In this document: in pieces, positions 1 through 10,727 of the stretch
Layout of the letters: each line of letters opens with the position of its first letter
Numbering within the stretch: position 1 is the first letter of the stretch
From: Fallopia convolvulus
Taxonomy: Eukaryota; Streptophyta; Magnoliopsida; Caryophyllales; Polygonaceae
Length of the DNA: 64,000 nucleotides
Direction of reading: 5' to 3'
Assembly: GCA_964016875.1 (NCBI GenBank)
Contig: OZ024718.1
Location: forward strand, 43,067,906 to 43,131,905
Notes under the pieces: generated by a model
Told to the model about the DNA's origin: nothing
The model's database searches: none
What the model saw: only the letters and a program-made list of their open reading frames with translations
Position numbers and translations under genes: made by a program

Positions 1-229
1 AAAACATCCCTCGATGGTCTTGATCACATCGCGGTGCGCGGTCTTGGACCGTGCCGAGCAAGGGTGGCTCGGCGTCCTCGGTGCTCCGAGACTTGCCATG
101 GGCGCCACTGTGCTGGCCCACAAAACCATGCCAGTGGTGAAAATTGGGACTGGTTACGCCGCTGGAAATGCTCGGTAACGACCCAGCGTCGTGCGGCATC
201 GAAGCTGGCTCGTTGCGGCACGCGGCTGA
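1..229 (-). other. gypsy element, region after the protease
   Basis: This is the continuation of the minus-strand gypsy element beyond its protease. All minus frames are short and I see no reverse transcriptase motif; RT would be expected beyond the left edge. The stretch is GC-rich, like the rest of the element. Confidence 0.4.
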
Positions 230-1081
230 CTAGACACTTGGCGTCCAAGGCCCTTCTTTGACCTTCCCTCGGTGCTCATGGTCCAAAGGTTTTTGTTGTC
301 TATATTCTGGTTCAAAAACTCGAGAAACGCCGCTGGAACTGGCGCCTTGTGCCGAAACGCCCTTGGAGGCGTCGCTTGGCGTAGGCGCGGCGACGGTTGT
401 CTCACGAGCCTTTGCTTGTTGCCTTTCGGCCTCATTCCGTAAAGCTTCACTCGGAGACATTGGTAAGATAGTCACGCGTTTACCATGGTAGTTGAACATG
501 TAAGTGTTCAACCGACCATCGTAAATCACATGACGGTCAAACTGCCATGGACGGCCAAGAAGGAGATGTGTGGCGTCCATGACAGTGACATCAAATAAAA
601 CCGAATCTTGATAAATGCCAATAGAAAAAGAAAGACGTACCTGCTTGTTGACCCAATGGTCGCCCTCATTAGAGATCCAAGCGAGCTTGTAAGGCGTTGG
701 ATGCTCCAATTGTGGCAAGTTGAAATGGGTGACGACTTTCCTTGACAAAAAGTTAACGCAACTACCAGAATCGATTATGACGCTCAAGGAGACGTTTTGC
801 ACCAAACAACGAGTACGGAAAATATTTCCCCGTTGATCAGTTGGCACGGCCTCCTTGACGCTAAGTGCTCGGCGTGTCACGAGCAAGAGCTTGTCTATGC
901 CAGCGCCAATATTGGAGGGTGCGCAAAACACGCCATCTTCAATTGGTGCCTCGTCTTCCTTCGACTCAGCCTCGTCAATGCTTTCATACGCCGCCGATTG
1001 AGCCAAAAATAACATGCGCTTTGTGTTTGGACAATCACTTTTGAGGTGGCCTCGCCCGCCACATTGGTAGCACTCGATGTC
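230..1081 (-). pseudogene. Ty3/gypsy zinc knuckle and aspartic protease
   Basis: This is the nucleocapsid knuckle and retropepsin of a gypsy-type polyprotein, which bind RNA and mature the polyprotein. The reading frame opens directly after a TGA at 1082-1084. A CCHC zinc knuckle follows (CYQCGGRGHLKSDC, Cys-X2-Cys-X4-His-X4-Cys). About 90 residues further on is the protease active site, IDSGSCVNFLS, and then the flap/second-half motif LLLGRPW. The frame ends at a stop at 230-232 after a low-complexity Ala/Ser/Gln linker. The knuckle is in the same frame as gag upstream, so the TGA is one nonsense change in a once continuous gag-pro frame. RT and integrase would lie left of the window. Confidence 0.85.
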
Positions 1082-2743
1082 TCAAATCCTTGTTCGTGGG
1101 GTGGGGGCTGCCTTGTCATGGTTTAGTCCAACCGAAGGGCACTTGGAGTCTATTCCGGGGGTAATTACCTTGGGTTTAGAAAAAGAAAGAGAAGAAACCG
1201 GTTTAGTACCAAAAGCGGAAGGAATAGAGTTAGAGCCATATTTTTGAAAATTTGACGACTTTGGCCTCTTAAATTGCGTGTACAATTCCATGGCCGTGTG
1301 AATGAGCCGTCCCAAGTCCTTGATTGGCAAGACAACCAATCGATCATGAATCCATTGATGTAGTCCCGCGACAAAGCGAGACCGCAAAGCCCCCGGTGAA
1401 GCGCTTATGCCGGCTTTGAAGAATAAATCTTTAAAGTAAGCAAAGAACTCCTCTGGAGTCATGGACCCTTGACGAGCGTCTTGGATCAAAATGCGGACTT
1501 TCTCCTTGTAGCCGGGGGAATGAATTTCCGCTTCATTATGAACACAAGTTGGTGCCACTCGGTAATGGTGGCTTTACCCTTTCGGGCCCGATCCACTTCG
1601 AATCGGTTCCACCAAATATGAGCAGCCCCCTTGAAATGAAGGGTCACCACCTCGACTTTCTCGTGCTCTTCTTAATGACAATGTTTGAGGATGTGTTCCG
1701 TACCCTGCAACCAAGAAATAAACTCGTCAGGATTATAGTTGCCATAAAAATCTTCATATTTTACCTTAACATCACGGCGGGATACATGCGCCAGACGCTC
1801 ATTATCGGCGTGCCGATTGGCACGTGGGGGTGGTTTCCGATTGCGGCGGTGGCCTCGGTCATGACCACCATCATCATCACTTGGCTCGTCACCTCCATCG
1901 CGCTGAGGGCGGCGCAGGTCCTCGCGGGCTCGGTCATGACCGCGCCGATCCCCATTGCGTCGAGGTCGTTCGCGGCTGTCACGACGTTCAAGCCGATCAT
2001 ACTCCGCGCGGTTCTCGGGCAATTTGGGTCTCGAAATCCAATCCCAATCCCGATCGAATTAATCTTCTGAATGATGGACCAGAGGGTGCTCAAAATCGTC
2101 CTTAGAATCTTCCTCGTACTCCGTCATAAAGTCCTACGATTCCGAGTGTGGAGTTGTCGAACTTTGATGACCCCGATAGTCATTGACATCGAAGTCATCT
2201 CGGCCTTGTTTTTCTTTTTTCTTAGGCATCGAAGAGACTGCCTTTTTCTTTTTTTTTTCGCTTGTTGATGTCGCCACTCCTCGGAGTCGTACTCCTAATC
2301 GGAATGAACGTCATGAACCTCCTGTACGCCGTCTTGATTGGTCGGCCGACTCTCCTTCAGGGAATCCAACCTCTTGATTCCATCTTTGGAAGACGGTTCA
2401 ACCATTGGCCCTTTGGCCTTTTCTTGTGTCGTAGCTCTCGGCACTGAAACGTTGTGCGGTGGCACGCTTGGATTCGGGGGCTATGTATGGATTGTCATGG
2501 CAGGGGCCTGTTGGTCCAAGAATCTAGAGTGGAGCTGCTCAATATTGGAGAAGCGCGCCTCCAAAGCTGTGAGGCCTTCCGTTGGCACGACGCCGAGTAA
2601 CGTCGCGCCGAGCATCGCCAAGAGCCCCGGTTAGAGCGCCGACAACTATTGTTGTTGATTGTTGTGTTGGTGGTGGTGGTTGTGCTGTTGTTGGTTTGAA
2701 TGCTCGTCTCCCTCCATGCTACTGTCACCTAGTTGCACCATAG
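1082..2743 (-). pseudogene. Ty3/gypsy gag (capsid), decayed
   Basis: This is the structural capsid protein of the gypsy element. Translation probably begins at the ATG at 2743-2741 and runs into a Gln/His/Asn-rich N-terminus, where in-frame stops soon follow. A highly charged Arg/Asp-rich stretch at 1672-2022 ends in YEDFYGNYNPDEFISWL, typical of the start of the retrotransposon gag domain. The C-terminal half (1082-1558) has the usual pattern: an aromatic/acidic EEFFAYFKDLFFKAG stretch, then LRSRFVAGLHQWIHD. At least one frameshift separates the halves near 1560-1670. The TGA at 1082 cuts it from the zinc knuckle. Confidence 0.8.
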
Positions 2744-4520
2744 ACATAACAAGTAACAAGTCCCAAAGAAAAACAAGCAAACAGAAAGGCAAGACTTTGT
2801 ACAACTCACCACCCAAGTACCCTTAATTGCACGAAAGAAGGGGCTTGAAAGGGTCGGGGAGTCTTATAGGTCTCGACTTAAACACAAGCAAAGGCACAAG
2901 CTAAAGCACGAGCAAGCAAGTAAGCAAGCAATACAAGCAAGAAAGGAGAGAGAGATAAGCGTTGTCTACTAGGGTTAGCCTTGACCACTCAAGAGAGAAA
3001 GAAAGAGAAAGGAAAGATTGTGAGATCTCGGCCTAAGATGGAAGGCGAGATTGTGTCTTAGGACAAAATAGAAACAAGTAAGATATGCAATCAAGGAAGA
3101 TATGCAAATCAATTAAGAAAATAATGCAAGATATTAGAGAGAGGGGGCCTAACCAAATATGGGACACTTGCCTTAATTTGGCTTGTGTGTCCCACGAGAT
3201 CTTTTGAGATCTTTTTGTTTTTTTTTTTAAATTGGAAAGATATTATCTTATTTTGGGTTTGATCTTCCAAATCGTTTTTTTAATTAAATCGACAACTAGA
3301 AGATCTTGTGGATTTTATCCTCCAAGACCTTCTCCCACAATAGAAACAAAGAGATATGGTGAATTGTCAACCAAATCTCGAAAATAACAAGAGATATGCA
3401 CGACACACAAAAGCAACGATCCAAAAAATGCAAGAATTGGAGCAAGAAAGACTCGAAACTCAAGCAAGTAAACCGAAAGCAAGTGCAAGGCGTAGGGTAA
3501 AAGGCTATTTTTTGTGAGTTTTTTGAATTTTTTCGAAACAAAACAACAGACCTATGTGAATGATGGTAGAGATAGCGGAAGCTATATGAATTATGGTAAA
3601 AAGAAAAAAATTCGTGCAAAAACGAGCAAGAGGGTGAATAAGACATGGAGAGGCGTGAAATTTTTTTTAGATAAGTGCGGGATCAATCCAGCAGCAATTC
3701 GTTATCAAATCAAAGCGTAAGGAATACATGGAGAGGCGTGCCTCTTATATAGAGGAGAGACACACATGAAACCCTAGAAAAACCCTAGGCGTGGGCGGCA
3801 CAAGGGATGTGCATGCAAGCAGCCCAAAGTACAAGCCCAAGCCCAAAACTTGACGACAATAATAGTAAAGACATAAATAGTAAGGTTTGGAAAGGAAATA
3901 GTACTAAAAACGGCATAAAACATAATTGGTCATGGTGACCATGTCGCGAGTTCCGCGACAAGGCCGTGACAAGGCCGGCGCGGTGCGACAAGGGCGTCGG
4001 CGCGCAGCGCGCGCGCAAGGCTGTCGCAACACTCTAAGCGTGGCACGACACGGCCGAGGCACGCGGCGCACTAGAACCTCAAGTCGCGACGCCGGGTTGG
4101 CCCGGCGTAGACTTGGCAGGGGACGCCGATGCAAGGTCCTCGACACCGTGGTGCGAGGCGTCGGCACGAAGGGGTGGCGCGCCTCCGATGATGGCGAGGC
4201 AAGTGAAGAAGGGCGCACCGGTGGATGCGCCGTGGTTTGCCAAGGCACGAGAGACGATGGACGTCGTGGCTCGAGCTATGGCACGAGTCTGAGCTAGAGT
4301 GATGTGTCCGTCAGAGTGCACGGACAAATCCTCCTCTTCTTGAGCGGCGGTCAAGGTGGGGTTCACATCAAAGAGGCGTCCAGAGCAACTATGGCTCAAT
4401 TCCCTAGGTACTACGCTAATTCACAACAAGTCTCAATCGAGACGATAAACACACAAGACCACAATCATCGAGACTTAATCAATATCTCGTGCAACCTAGC
4501 AATAATATCTAAACGATAAT
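2744..4520 (-). other. gypsy leader and LTR-like region
   Basis: No gene is supported here. The position directly upstream of gag, with a TATA box on the element's own strand near 3744, suggests the untranslated leader and 5' LTR. I could not find a convincing primer-binding site, or a TG/CA boundary pair inside the window, so the LTR limits are open. The lower part is A-rich with many caag/gcaag repeats (2880-2950). 3930-4300 is very GC-rich (gcg/ggcac words), unlike the AT-rich DNA to its right. Confidence 0.4.
3744..3751 (-). promoter_or_regulatory. probable TATA box of the gypsy element
   Basis: TATATAAG reads on the minus strand in a GC-richer context, about 1 kb upstream of the gag ATG. 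Its orientation fits transcription of the gag-pro frames. There is no transcript evidence. Confidence 0.45.
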
Positions 4521-6322
4521 AACAAGGTCATTAATTCTATAATAGTAAATAAATTCGTGTATAACAGGTGGTTAAGTGTAAATTCGCCTATTTAACGGGT
4601 GGTTTAGTGCAATTTTCTCTAAGTTATAACTAATTTATTTTGATTTGATTTTCTTATGGTTTATACATTAATAATTCTCAAATATTAATGTATATTATCT
4701 TAGGTTATCAAAATGTTAACCTAATTAAATTGTATAAATACTTATTATATGTATAAGAACCATTATGTATTTATACAAATCCTTACCCATAGAGTATAAA
4801 TATTATATATTTTTTCTATAAATAATGACTAACCCATTATATCTTTATAAACTTTACAAACATAATTCTTATAAAAGAATATCCAACAAACTGATATTTT
4901 ACTTATAAAATCATTAAGACACTTATCATTTGTATATTTATTATTTTCTTTAAATCCATTGTACAAAATAGATAATTCTTCTTATAAAACTCATACCTTA
5001 ATTGAATTATAAACGTCTTTAACTTGTGAACCAATTTTTTATAACTTTATAAAATAATATTTTACTTATAGAGAAGCTAATATTTTAATTTATCTCATAA
5101 AATTATCATGATACTACTATTTAATTTTTATTCTTATTTTTAAAGCCTTTGCATAAGTATAAGTTAACCTCCTTATAAAATCATACTTAAGGTTATAAAA
5201 TATTTATAATTTTAATAAATCTGTAAAATACCTTACAAATCCATATTAATATTGATTTCACTTAGAAACAATTTATTTTTACTCAAATCGAAATTAAACC
5301 AAAATAAAACAATTAAAATAAATTAAAAGGAAATAAATATGAGCTGTACAAAATTTAAAAACAAGGGGAAAGAAAGTCTCAACCAAGAGTTTTTGGGTGG
5401 CTCATGGCAGTGGTCCGAGCATCTTTTGGGCATGGGACCGGTGGGGTTCAACTCACAAGGGATCGGTGCACCCACTAATGGTGGCGGCATGCCTAGAAGT
5501 GAACGGTGGCGGTCGGAATCGGGGCGGGAACAGACGGTGTTGAGCAGCCGCAACCTGTGTTTCTCTGGGTAGTTTGGCTAGCTTCAATCAGGCCGGAACA
5601 AGCAGTTTCGCTAGCTTCAATCGTATGTGGGAGGCCGCCCTCATCGGCACAAAATAGTAGTTAAGGTTTAGAGGGAGCGAGGCGCCATGACGGGGCGGGG
5701 TGGGCAATTGTATTCGAAATGGAAATTACTCCTAATTTGAACTCAAAACAGTTCTAGTATAAGGCTGCTAGCCATATGGGCTGATTTGAATTTGCAAAAT
5801 ACCATTATATAGGCTGATATGAATTTGAAAATTTTTAGGCAAATAAGACGGCACCGAAGGTTGGTGCCTAGAGAGATGAAGCAGCAATGCGGCGGTGGTC
5901 GGCGTGGCGACTCAACTTTCTCCGGATTTGAAATCAATGGTGGAGTTTTCCCTTTTTGAGAGATTGAGGTGCAACAGTGGAGAACGAAGGTAGTGACAAG
6001 CGAGGGCGGTGCCGAGGTGGTCGAGTCCAACCCATCTAGGTAGTCGGTGAGCAATTTTTTCCAAATCTTGCAGGTCAAGCATCTGCTTTACAGATTCAAT
6101 CGAAGGGAGGAAATTCTTAGTTTTAGAATTTTTTTAGGAACTCACAAATATCTTTTTTTATATTTAGAAAAAAATTAATAGAAGTCGTCCGTCATTTTTA
6201 CGGGTGATTTTTTTGAAAATGGGTCCTTTTTAAGGGTGATTTTCTCAAATTTACCCTGTATAATATTTGTTGAGAACGTATTTTTTGACATCAAATATGT
6301 GGAGTGATTTGAAAAACAAAAT
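4521..6322. other. AT-rich spacer with transposon-end-like pieces
   Basis: No convincing gene. 4620-5330 is strongly AT-rich. 5340-6110 is a more GC-rich island with short direct repeats (gctagcttcaatc twice near 5580-5620; a gctgatttgaatttg type repeat near 5775-5835). The ends near 4555-4615 and 6190-6250 carry gggtggttt/gggtgatttt words, resembling the termini of Mutator-like elements such as the one at 60057. I could not pair them as inverted repeats. Confidence 0.4.
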
Positions 6323-7120
6323 TGTAGGATCGTTAGTACTTAAACGAGTCGGCGACTCCTGCGAAGTCGTCGACTTTGAGTAATAAAGCAGCGGAATAAT
6401 CAAAAAAGGAAAACAAGTGTTACCCACAGTTAATGACAAGCGATGTATAGTGGAAACTCCTTGTAAACCAACTAGTTTACCTGGAGAAAAACCACCCCCT
6501 TCCAAGTTTCTCACTTGGTCGGATTTTAAGAGTCCTTAGACTCGCTCTATTGATTTCTTGAGTGTTTTACAAAGCTCTCCCGTGTACAAGAATGAATCCC
6601 ACACTCTTGAACCACGCTCTACCTTTGCACTCATACTCTCAATCTCACACTATGCCTAAGAACACTCGACGCACCACTTGTACGAATCTCACGCACAAGT
6701 TCACTCTTCCTTTCTTACACAAAAATGTAAATTAACGCTCAAGAGTCTTGCCACTATCCTAAACACGAGAGTATTTAAGCTAAGGCAAGAGAGATCTCGT
6801 GTGTATCAAATCCCATTCGATTAGGGAAGTGACACACACTCAATCTTTACATACTTTATAAATATACATTAACGCATACAATGAAAATATTCTAGGAGAA
6901 TCAAATCGTCTTCCTCTTGATTTTAGCACTCTTTTATGATGATATTCTCCTAAAATAGAACGACCCAGCTGGCTCCAAGTGCACGCACACACGCTGTGCG
7001 TTCCTTCCTTAAATAGATCACTCGCCAGCTGGCCATGTCCGTGACTTTGTCAAGTCGCCGACTCGACTTGCAAACTCAGGGTCACTGACTCTAGAACCAT
7101 CAAAACTCTATCTTCTAACA
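6323..7120 (-). repeat. 3' LTR of copia element A
   Basis: On the + strand it starts tgtaggatcg and ends atcttctaaca. It aligns along its whole length with 22853-23652, with scattered differences. It begins with the paired palindromes GTCGGCGAC and GTCGTCGAC and ends with GTCGCCGAC and GTCACTGAC, the dispersed motif set of this element. Confidence 0.93.
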
Positions 7121-7135
7121 AATTCTCCCTTTTTG
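7121..7135 (-). promoter_or_regulatory. polypurine tract of element A
   Basis: On the minus strand this reads caaaaagggagaatt and abuts the 3' LTR, the standard place for plus-strand DNA priming during reverse transcription. Confidence 0.8.
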
Positions 7136-7547
7136 ATGGTGACAAACAACCTGATAGAGACTTTGCAGCATACAAACATAATCACAGTAAAAAGAGTAGA
7201 GCACGAAAAACCGTAAAAAGTTCCCTCTAAGCTTAGTAACCACATGATTTTAGTATTTTGATCCCCCTAATAAATCTATTCCCCGATTAATTCCCCCTTT
7301 GGCATCATCAAAAAGATTGCTAAAACAAGAAAAGAAGTCGGAGGCAAATATAGAAACTTAAAGCATAATATCAAAACAGTCATAAAAAGTCATCCACCAT
7401 GGCAAGAGAAAAAGTACGATGCAAAAACAAATAGTTCAAAAATGCATTAAAACCATATTGAACTAAAAAAAACTTTAAACTGGAGGGATAATGTGGTAAG
7501 GGTAGAAAGGAGTAGAGAAAGTCATGAGTGTGCGGCGGTCACTGACA
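7136..7547 (-). other. element A 3' untranslated region
   Basis: This lies between the third ORF and the purine tract. No coding potential was seen. It holds further pyrimidine-rich + strand runs (ccccctaataaatc, ttcccccttt), i.e. extra purine tracts on the element strand, as is usual in Sireviruses. Confidence 0.6.
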
Positions 7548-9475
7548 TCAGGCTCCAAATTCATTGAGTCGGTCCTCTATTGCATTGATCTTTGTAAGCA
7601 CATTGCCACACATGTTCTGAAGCTTCTCAATCATCCCCTTGAGAATCATATACTGCTCCTTGAGATCTTTCAGTTCACCGGCCACTTGAGCAGATTGCAT
7701 TCCCTCTTCCTAGTTATCCTTGTCACTAACTTCAGAAACCTTTGACACCCATTTTCCATCAACCCAGTTCCATCCAAACTTCCTGACCATCTCCTTGTTC
7801 AGAACCCTGGTGTTGAGGACATCACCACCATATACATAGACCTTGTGCTCGGTCATCAGCAAAGCAATCAACATGCCATAAGGGAGCGCATGTTTAGCAG
7901 TTTCAAGCACATGCTTCATATGAAGCATCATCAAACGAGGCATGTTCACCTTCTTTCCCTTGATGATCTTGTCCATAACCAGCAGATCTTGAATGGAGGC
8001 AGCATTTCTCTTGAGTTCTCTCTGAAGGAAGTTGCTGATAAGGTAATTGAACATCACCTTTTTCTTAATTCCCATTTTGTTGACCAGGTAGGGATAGGTG
8101 AAATTATCATCACTGCTAGTGACAGTTCTGATGATCTCACGATCATTGACCCCTTCTGGCCAAAATCCTTTATAGTATTCAGCAAATCCTTCCTAGGGTA
8201 TCTCCAGAATTGTCCTGTCATCCTTACTAGTGAAGGAGTACGTCCTCTTTTCAATAGTGTATCGTCCTATGGTCATGTTCCCAGTGTCTTCGATCTCCAA
8301 GGATTCATAGAACATTTTGACCATTAGAGGATTGTACTCGTGCTGTCCTTGAATCAAGTGACCCTATTTCTTCTTCTTTAGCCAGTCAATGACCTTCATT
8401 AGTTTGAACTCTTCCAAAAAGTTTTCCTTCCACAACAAATCCTTAGTAAACTCCCTAGAAGTCATATCAACAACAATGCCAGATTTCTTCTTCTTGCTAG
8501 AACCAGCAACAAACTTTGGTGACCTCCCCCTTTTTCTCCTACTGACCTTCTTAAAGAAAGAAGAGTCACCGCCCTCTGAGGCATCTTTAGGGGTTTCTAA
8601 CCCCTTGCCCTTTTTAGCTTTAAGAGGCACAACTATGGCTCTAGCACTTAGATCGTCTTAGGGCGAAAAGGAGGAGGAATCTCAATTTCATCATCCTTGA
8701 GCAACTCAGAGTCATCACCAAACAAATCCTTTTCTAGGTTTCTCTTAAAAGAATTAGCATACTTAGATTTTCTAGAGACCAAGATTGGATCAGAACGAGT
8801 ACCTTCTTTAGAAGTTTCAACTGGTTCCTTCTGAGAGACTTCCTTATCAGAACCCTTGTCATCCACCTCCACAGCAGCGTCTATGTCAGTGACTTTGAGA
8901 GAGTCACTGATAGCCTTTGTCTGATCCTTAGGAGATAGCCATTGGTTCTCCTCTGTTCCAGTCTGCACATGAGTGCCTTCCATTTTAACCTCCGGGGCTT
9001 TCCCTTCTTCCTTTTCCTCAAATGACCCGACAACCGTTTCCGTTTCCTCAAACTCCATTGATTCCAAATTTGGAGTTTTTACTCTCTCTTCCTCAACATT
9101 GTCTCTCTATGAGGGTTTGGATGTAGATGAGTCATCGGTTTGGCGCGGTATTCCAGACTCCGGTGAGAGGGTTAGGGTTTCGGTTTCGTTTTGTGGGGAT
9201 GGAGGATTTTGAGATTTTTCAGTGGGAATGGGAGATGAGGGATTTGTTTTTTGAGGGGAAGGGTTTGGGTTTTGGTCTAGCGGAGAAGATGGGTATAGAG
9301 ATGGGTTTTCAATGGCGATTGGAGGAGCGATTGATGAAGACGACTGCCCAAACATAAGGGCGCGAAGAAAATCATCACCAAAGAGGGCAATGATCTTCCT
9401 TTTTGCCGATTCAGGACTCTCGGCTTGGTTTTTGGGTGAGGCATGGTGGTTAGAGGTGTTGAAAGGAGACGCCAT
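7548..9475 (-). pseudogene. third ORF of copia element A (plant transposon-protein type)
   Basis: This is an extra gene downstream of RNase H, absent from ordinary copia elements. The ATG at 9475 opens a Ser/Pro-rich N-terminus (MASPFNTSNHHASPKNQ...) with a GDDFLRALMFG segment. An acidic region follows after an in-frame TAG at 9107-9109. A Lys/Arg-rich segment after a frameshift near 8640 leads to a folded part containing VKMFYESLEI, YSFTSKDDRTILEIP and HALPYGMLIALLM. The last 55 residues (to the stop at 7548) look like a coiled coil. The folded part aligns by eye with the third ORF of element B (FYNNF..., YVFTASSIRRQL, HSLPYTGLV). It recalls the plant transposon-protein family (Transposase_32 type). 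Its function is unknown. Confidence 0.7.
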
Positions 9476-10233
9476 TGAAGGGTTTGAATGTTCAAGGGTT
9501 TGAGTTCGAGAGAGAAAGAGGGCAAAGAACGAGAGAGAGAAGATTGTGAGAGAGAAAGTACCTTTTTTTTCTTTTGACGGTGGGCATAATAAAGAAATGA
9601 ACTTCCATCATTAAGGAAGTTGTCAAATCACCAGATTTTTCTTTTTCTTTTTGAAAAAACTTTTCAATTTCAAAAGATATTGTTAAGCCATGATCTTTTT
9701 CTCGCGCCAAAACACATAGTCACTGACCCTAATCAAGTCGGCGACTTCTATCACAAAAACTGCTCTTCTTATATGTCCATGACTTTAGCACAATCCATGA
9801 CTTTCTCTTAAAGAATTTACTTGGCGTTGGGGTTGCACAAGGAGTGCCAAAGCAAACCAAGTATGAGGCATTATATATGACGATTTGTCGATCATGATGA
9901 TAAGTATCCGATTTAAAGAAAGATCAAATAAGGCTCATAGAGACTCTCAAACATGATAGGTTAGGGACAGCCAATAGAATCAACCATCATTTGGGTTTGT
10001 AATGAGGGTTAGGATCATCAGGTTGATTCTTTTGGGCTAAAACAAAGAGCTCAAAAAAAGTTGCACACATACTGAGTGTAGTAAAAGTCATCGACAAGTC
10101 AAATGCATGGGGTTTCCTAAATATGATGTCTATCAAGAATGCTAAGAATTATACCATAAAAACATGACTTCAAAACATATGCAAAGCAATCAATTGTAGC
10201 CAATCATCAAGGGAATTCATGTAAGGAAATAGA
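9476..10233 (-). other. element A spacer between RNase H and third ORF
   Basis: I see no gene in these 758 bases. The stretch includes a probable leader for the third ORF and several copies of the element's motif (GTCACTGAC at 9719, GTCGGCGAC at 9737, GTCATCGAC at 10087). Confidence 0.55.
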
Positions 10234-10722
10234 TCATTGAAGAGAGATCATACCTAATTCTATGCGGAGTTGTTCAAAGGGTTCATGATTTAAGGCTTTT
10301 GTGAAGATATCTGCTCTTTGATCACTTGTTCTACAAAACTCCATAATGACCAGGCCTTTTTCCACACAATCTCGAAGAAAGTGGTGCCTTATCTCGATAT
10401 CTTTTGTCTTTGAATGTTGCACCGGATTCTTTGAGATGTTGATAGCACTAGTGTTGTCACATAGTATGGGTATTGACCCACACTTCACACCATAGTCACT
10501 GACTTGTTGCTTGATCCATAAGAGTTGAGAGCAACATGCCGCAGCCGCAATGTACTCTGCTTCCGCTATTGATAGAGCCACAAAATTTTGTTTTCTAGAT
10601 CCCCATGACACAAGGCAAGGCCCAAGAACTTGAGCCATCCCTGAAGTGCTTTTTCTATATACACGATTTCCAGCAAAATGAGCATCTGTGTAGCCGATAA
10701 GTTCAAATTCAAATCCTCTTGG
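10234..10722 (-). pseudogene. copia element A RNase H
   Basis: C-terminal part of pol, which removes RNA from RNA:DNA hybrids during reverse transcription. It starts in the codons for YPRGFEFELIGYTDAHFAG at the gypsy insertion junction. The usual copia RNase H signatures follow: RKSTSGMAQVLG, ALSIAEAEYIAAA, CDNTSAINISKNPVQHSKTKDIEIRHHFLRD, and DQRADIFTKAL near the end. Asp of YTDAHFAG, Glu of AEAEY and Asp of CDNTS fit catalytic positions. The frame is open to the stop, but the exon is separated from RT by 7.3 kb of inserted DNA. Confidence 0.9.
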
Positions 10723-10727
10723 ATACC

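Noticed and set aside
1549..2105. + strand frames of 173 and 93 codons
   Set aside because: They are antisense shadows of the gypsy gag Arg/Asp-rich region on the minus strand.
1..4300. Possible private motif GGCAC/GTGCC in the left gypsy element
   Set aside because: By hand the count is only about twice the chance level, and the element is GC-rich, so composition may explain it.
3904..4399. Arg/Ala-rich frames on both strands
   Set aside because: A GC-rich LTR-like segment; the frames have no family features and overlap on opposite strands.
4555..6260. A Mutator-like element bounded by gggtggttt and gggtgatttt ends
   Set aside because: The two ends read in the same direction and do not form an inverted repeat; no duplication was found.
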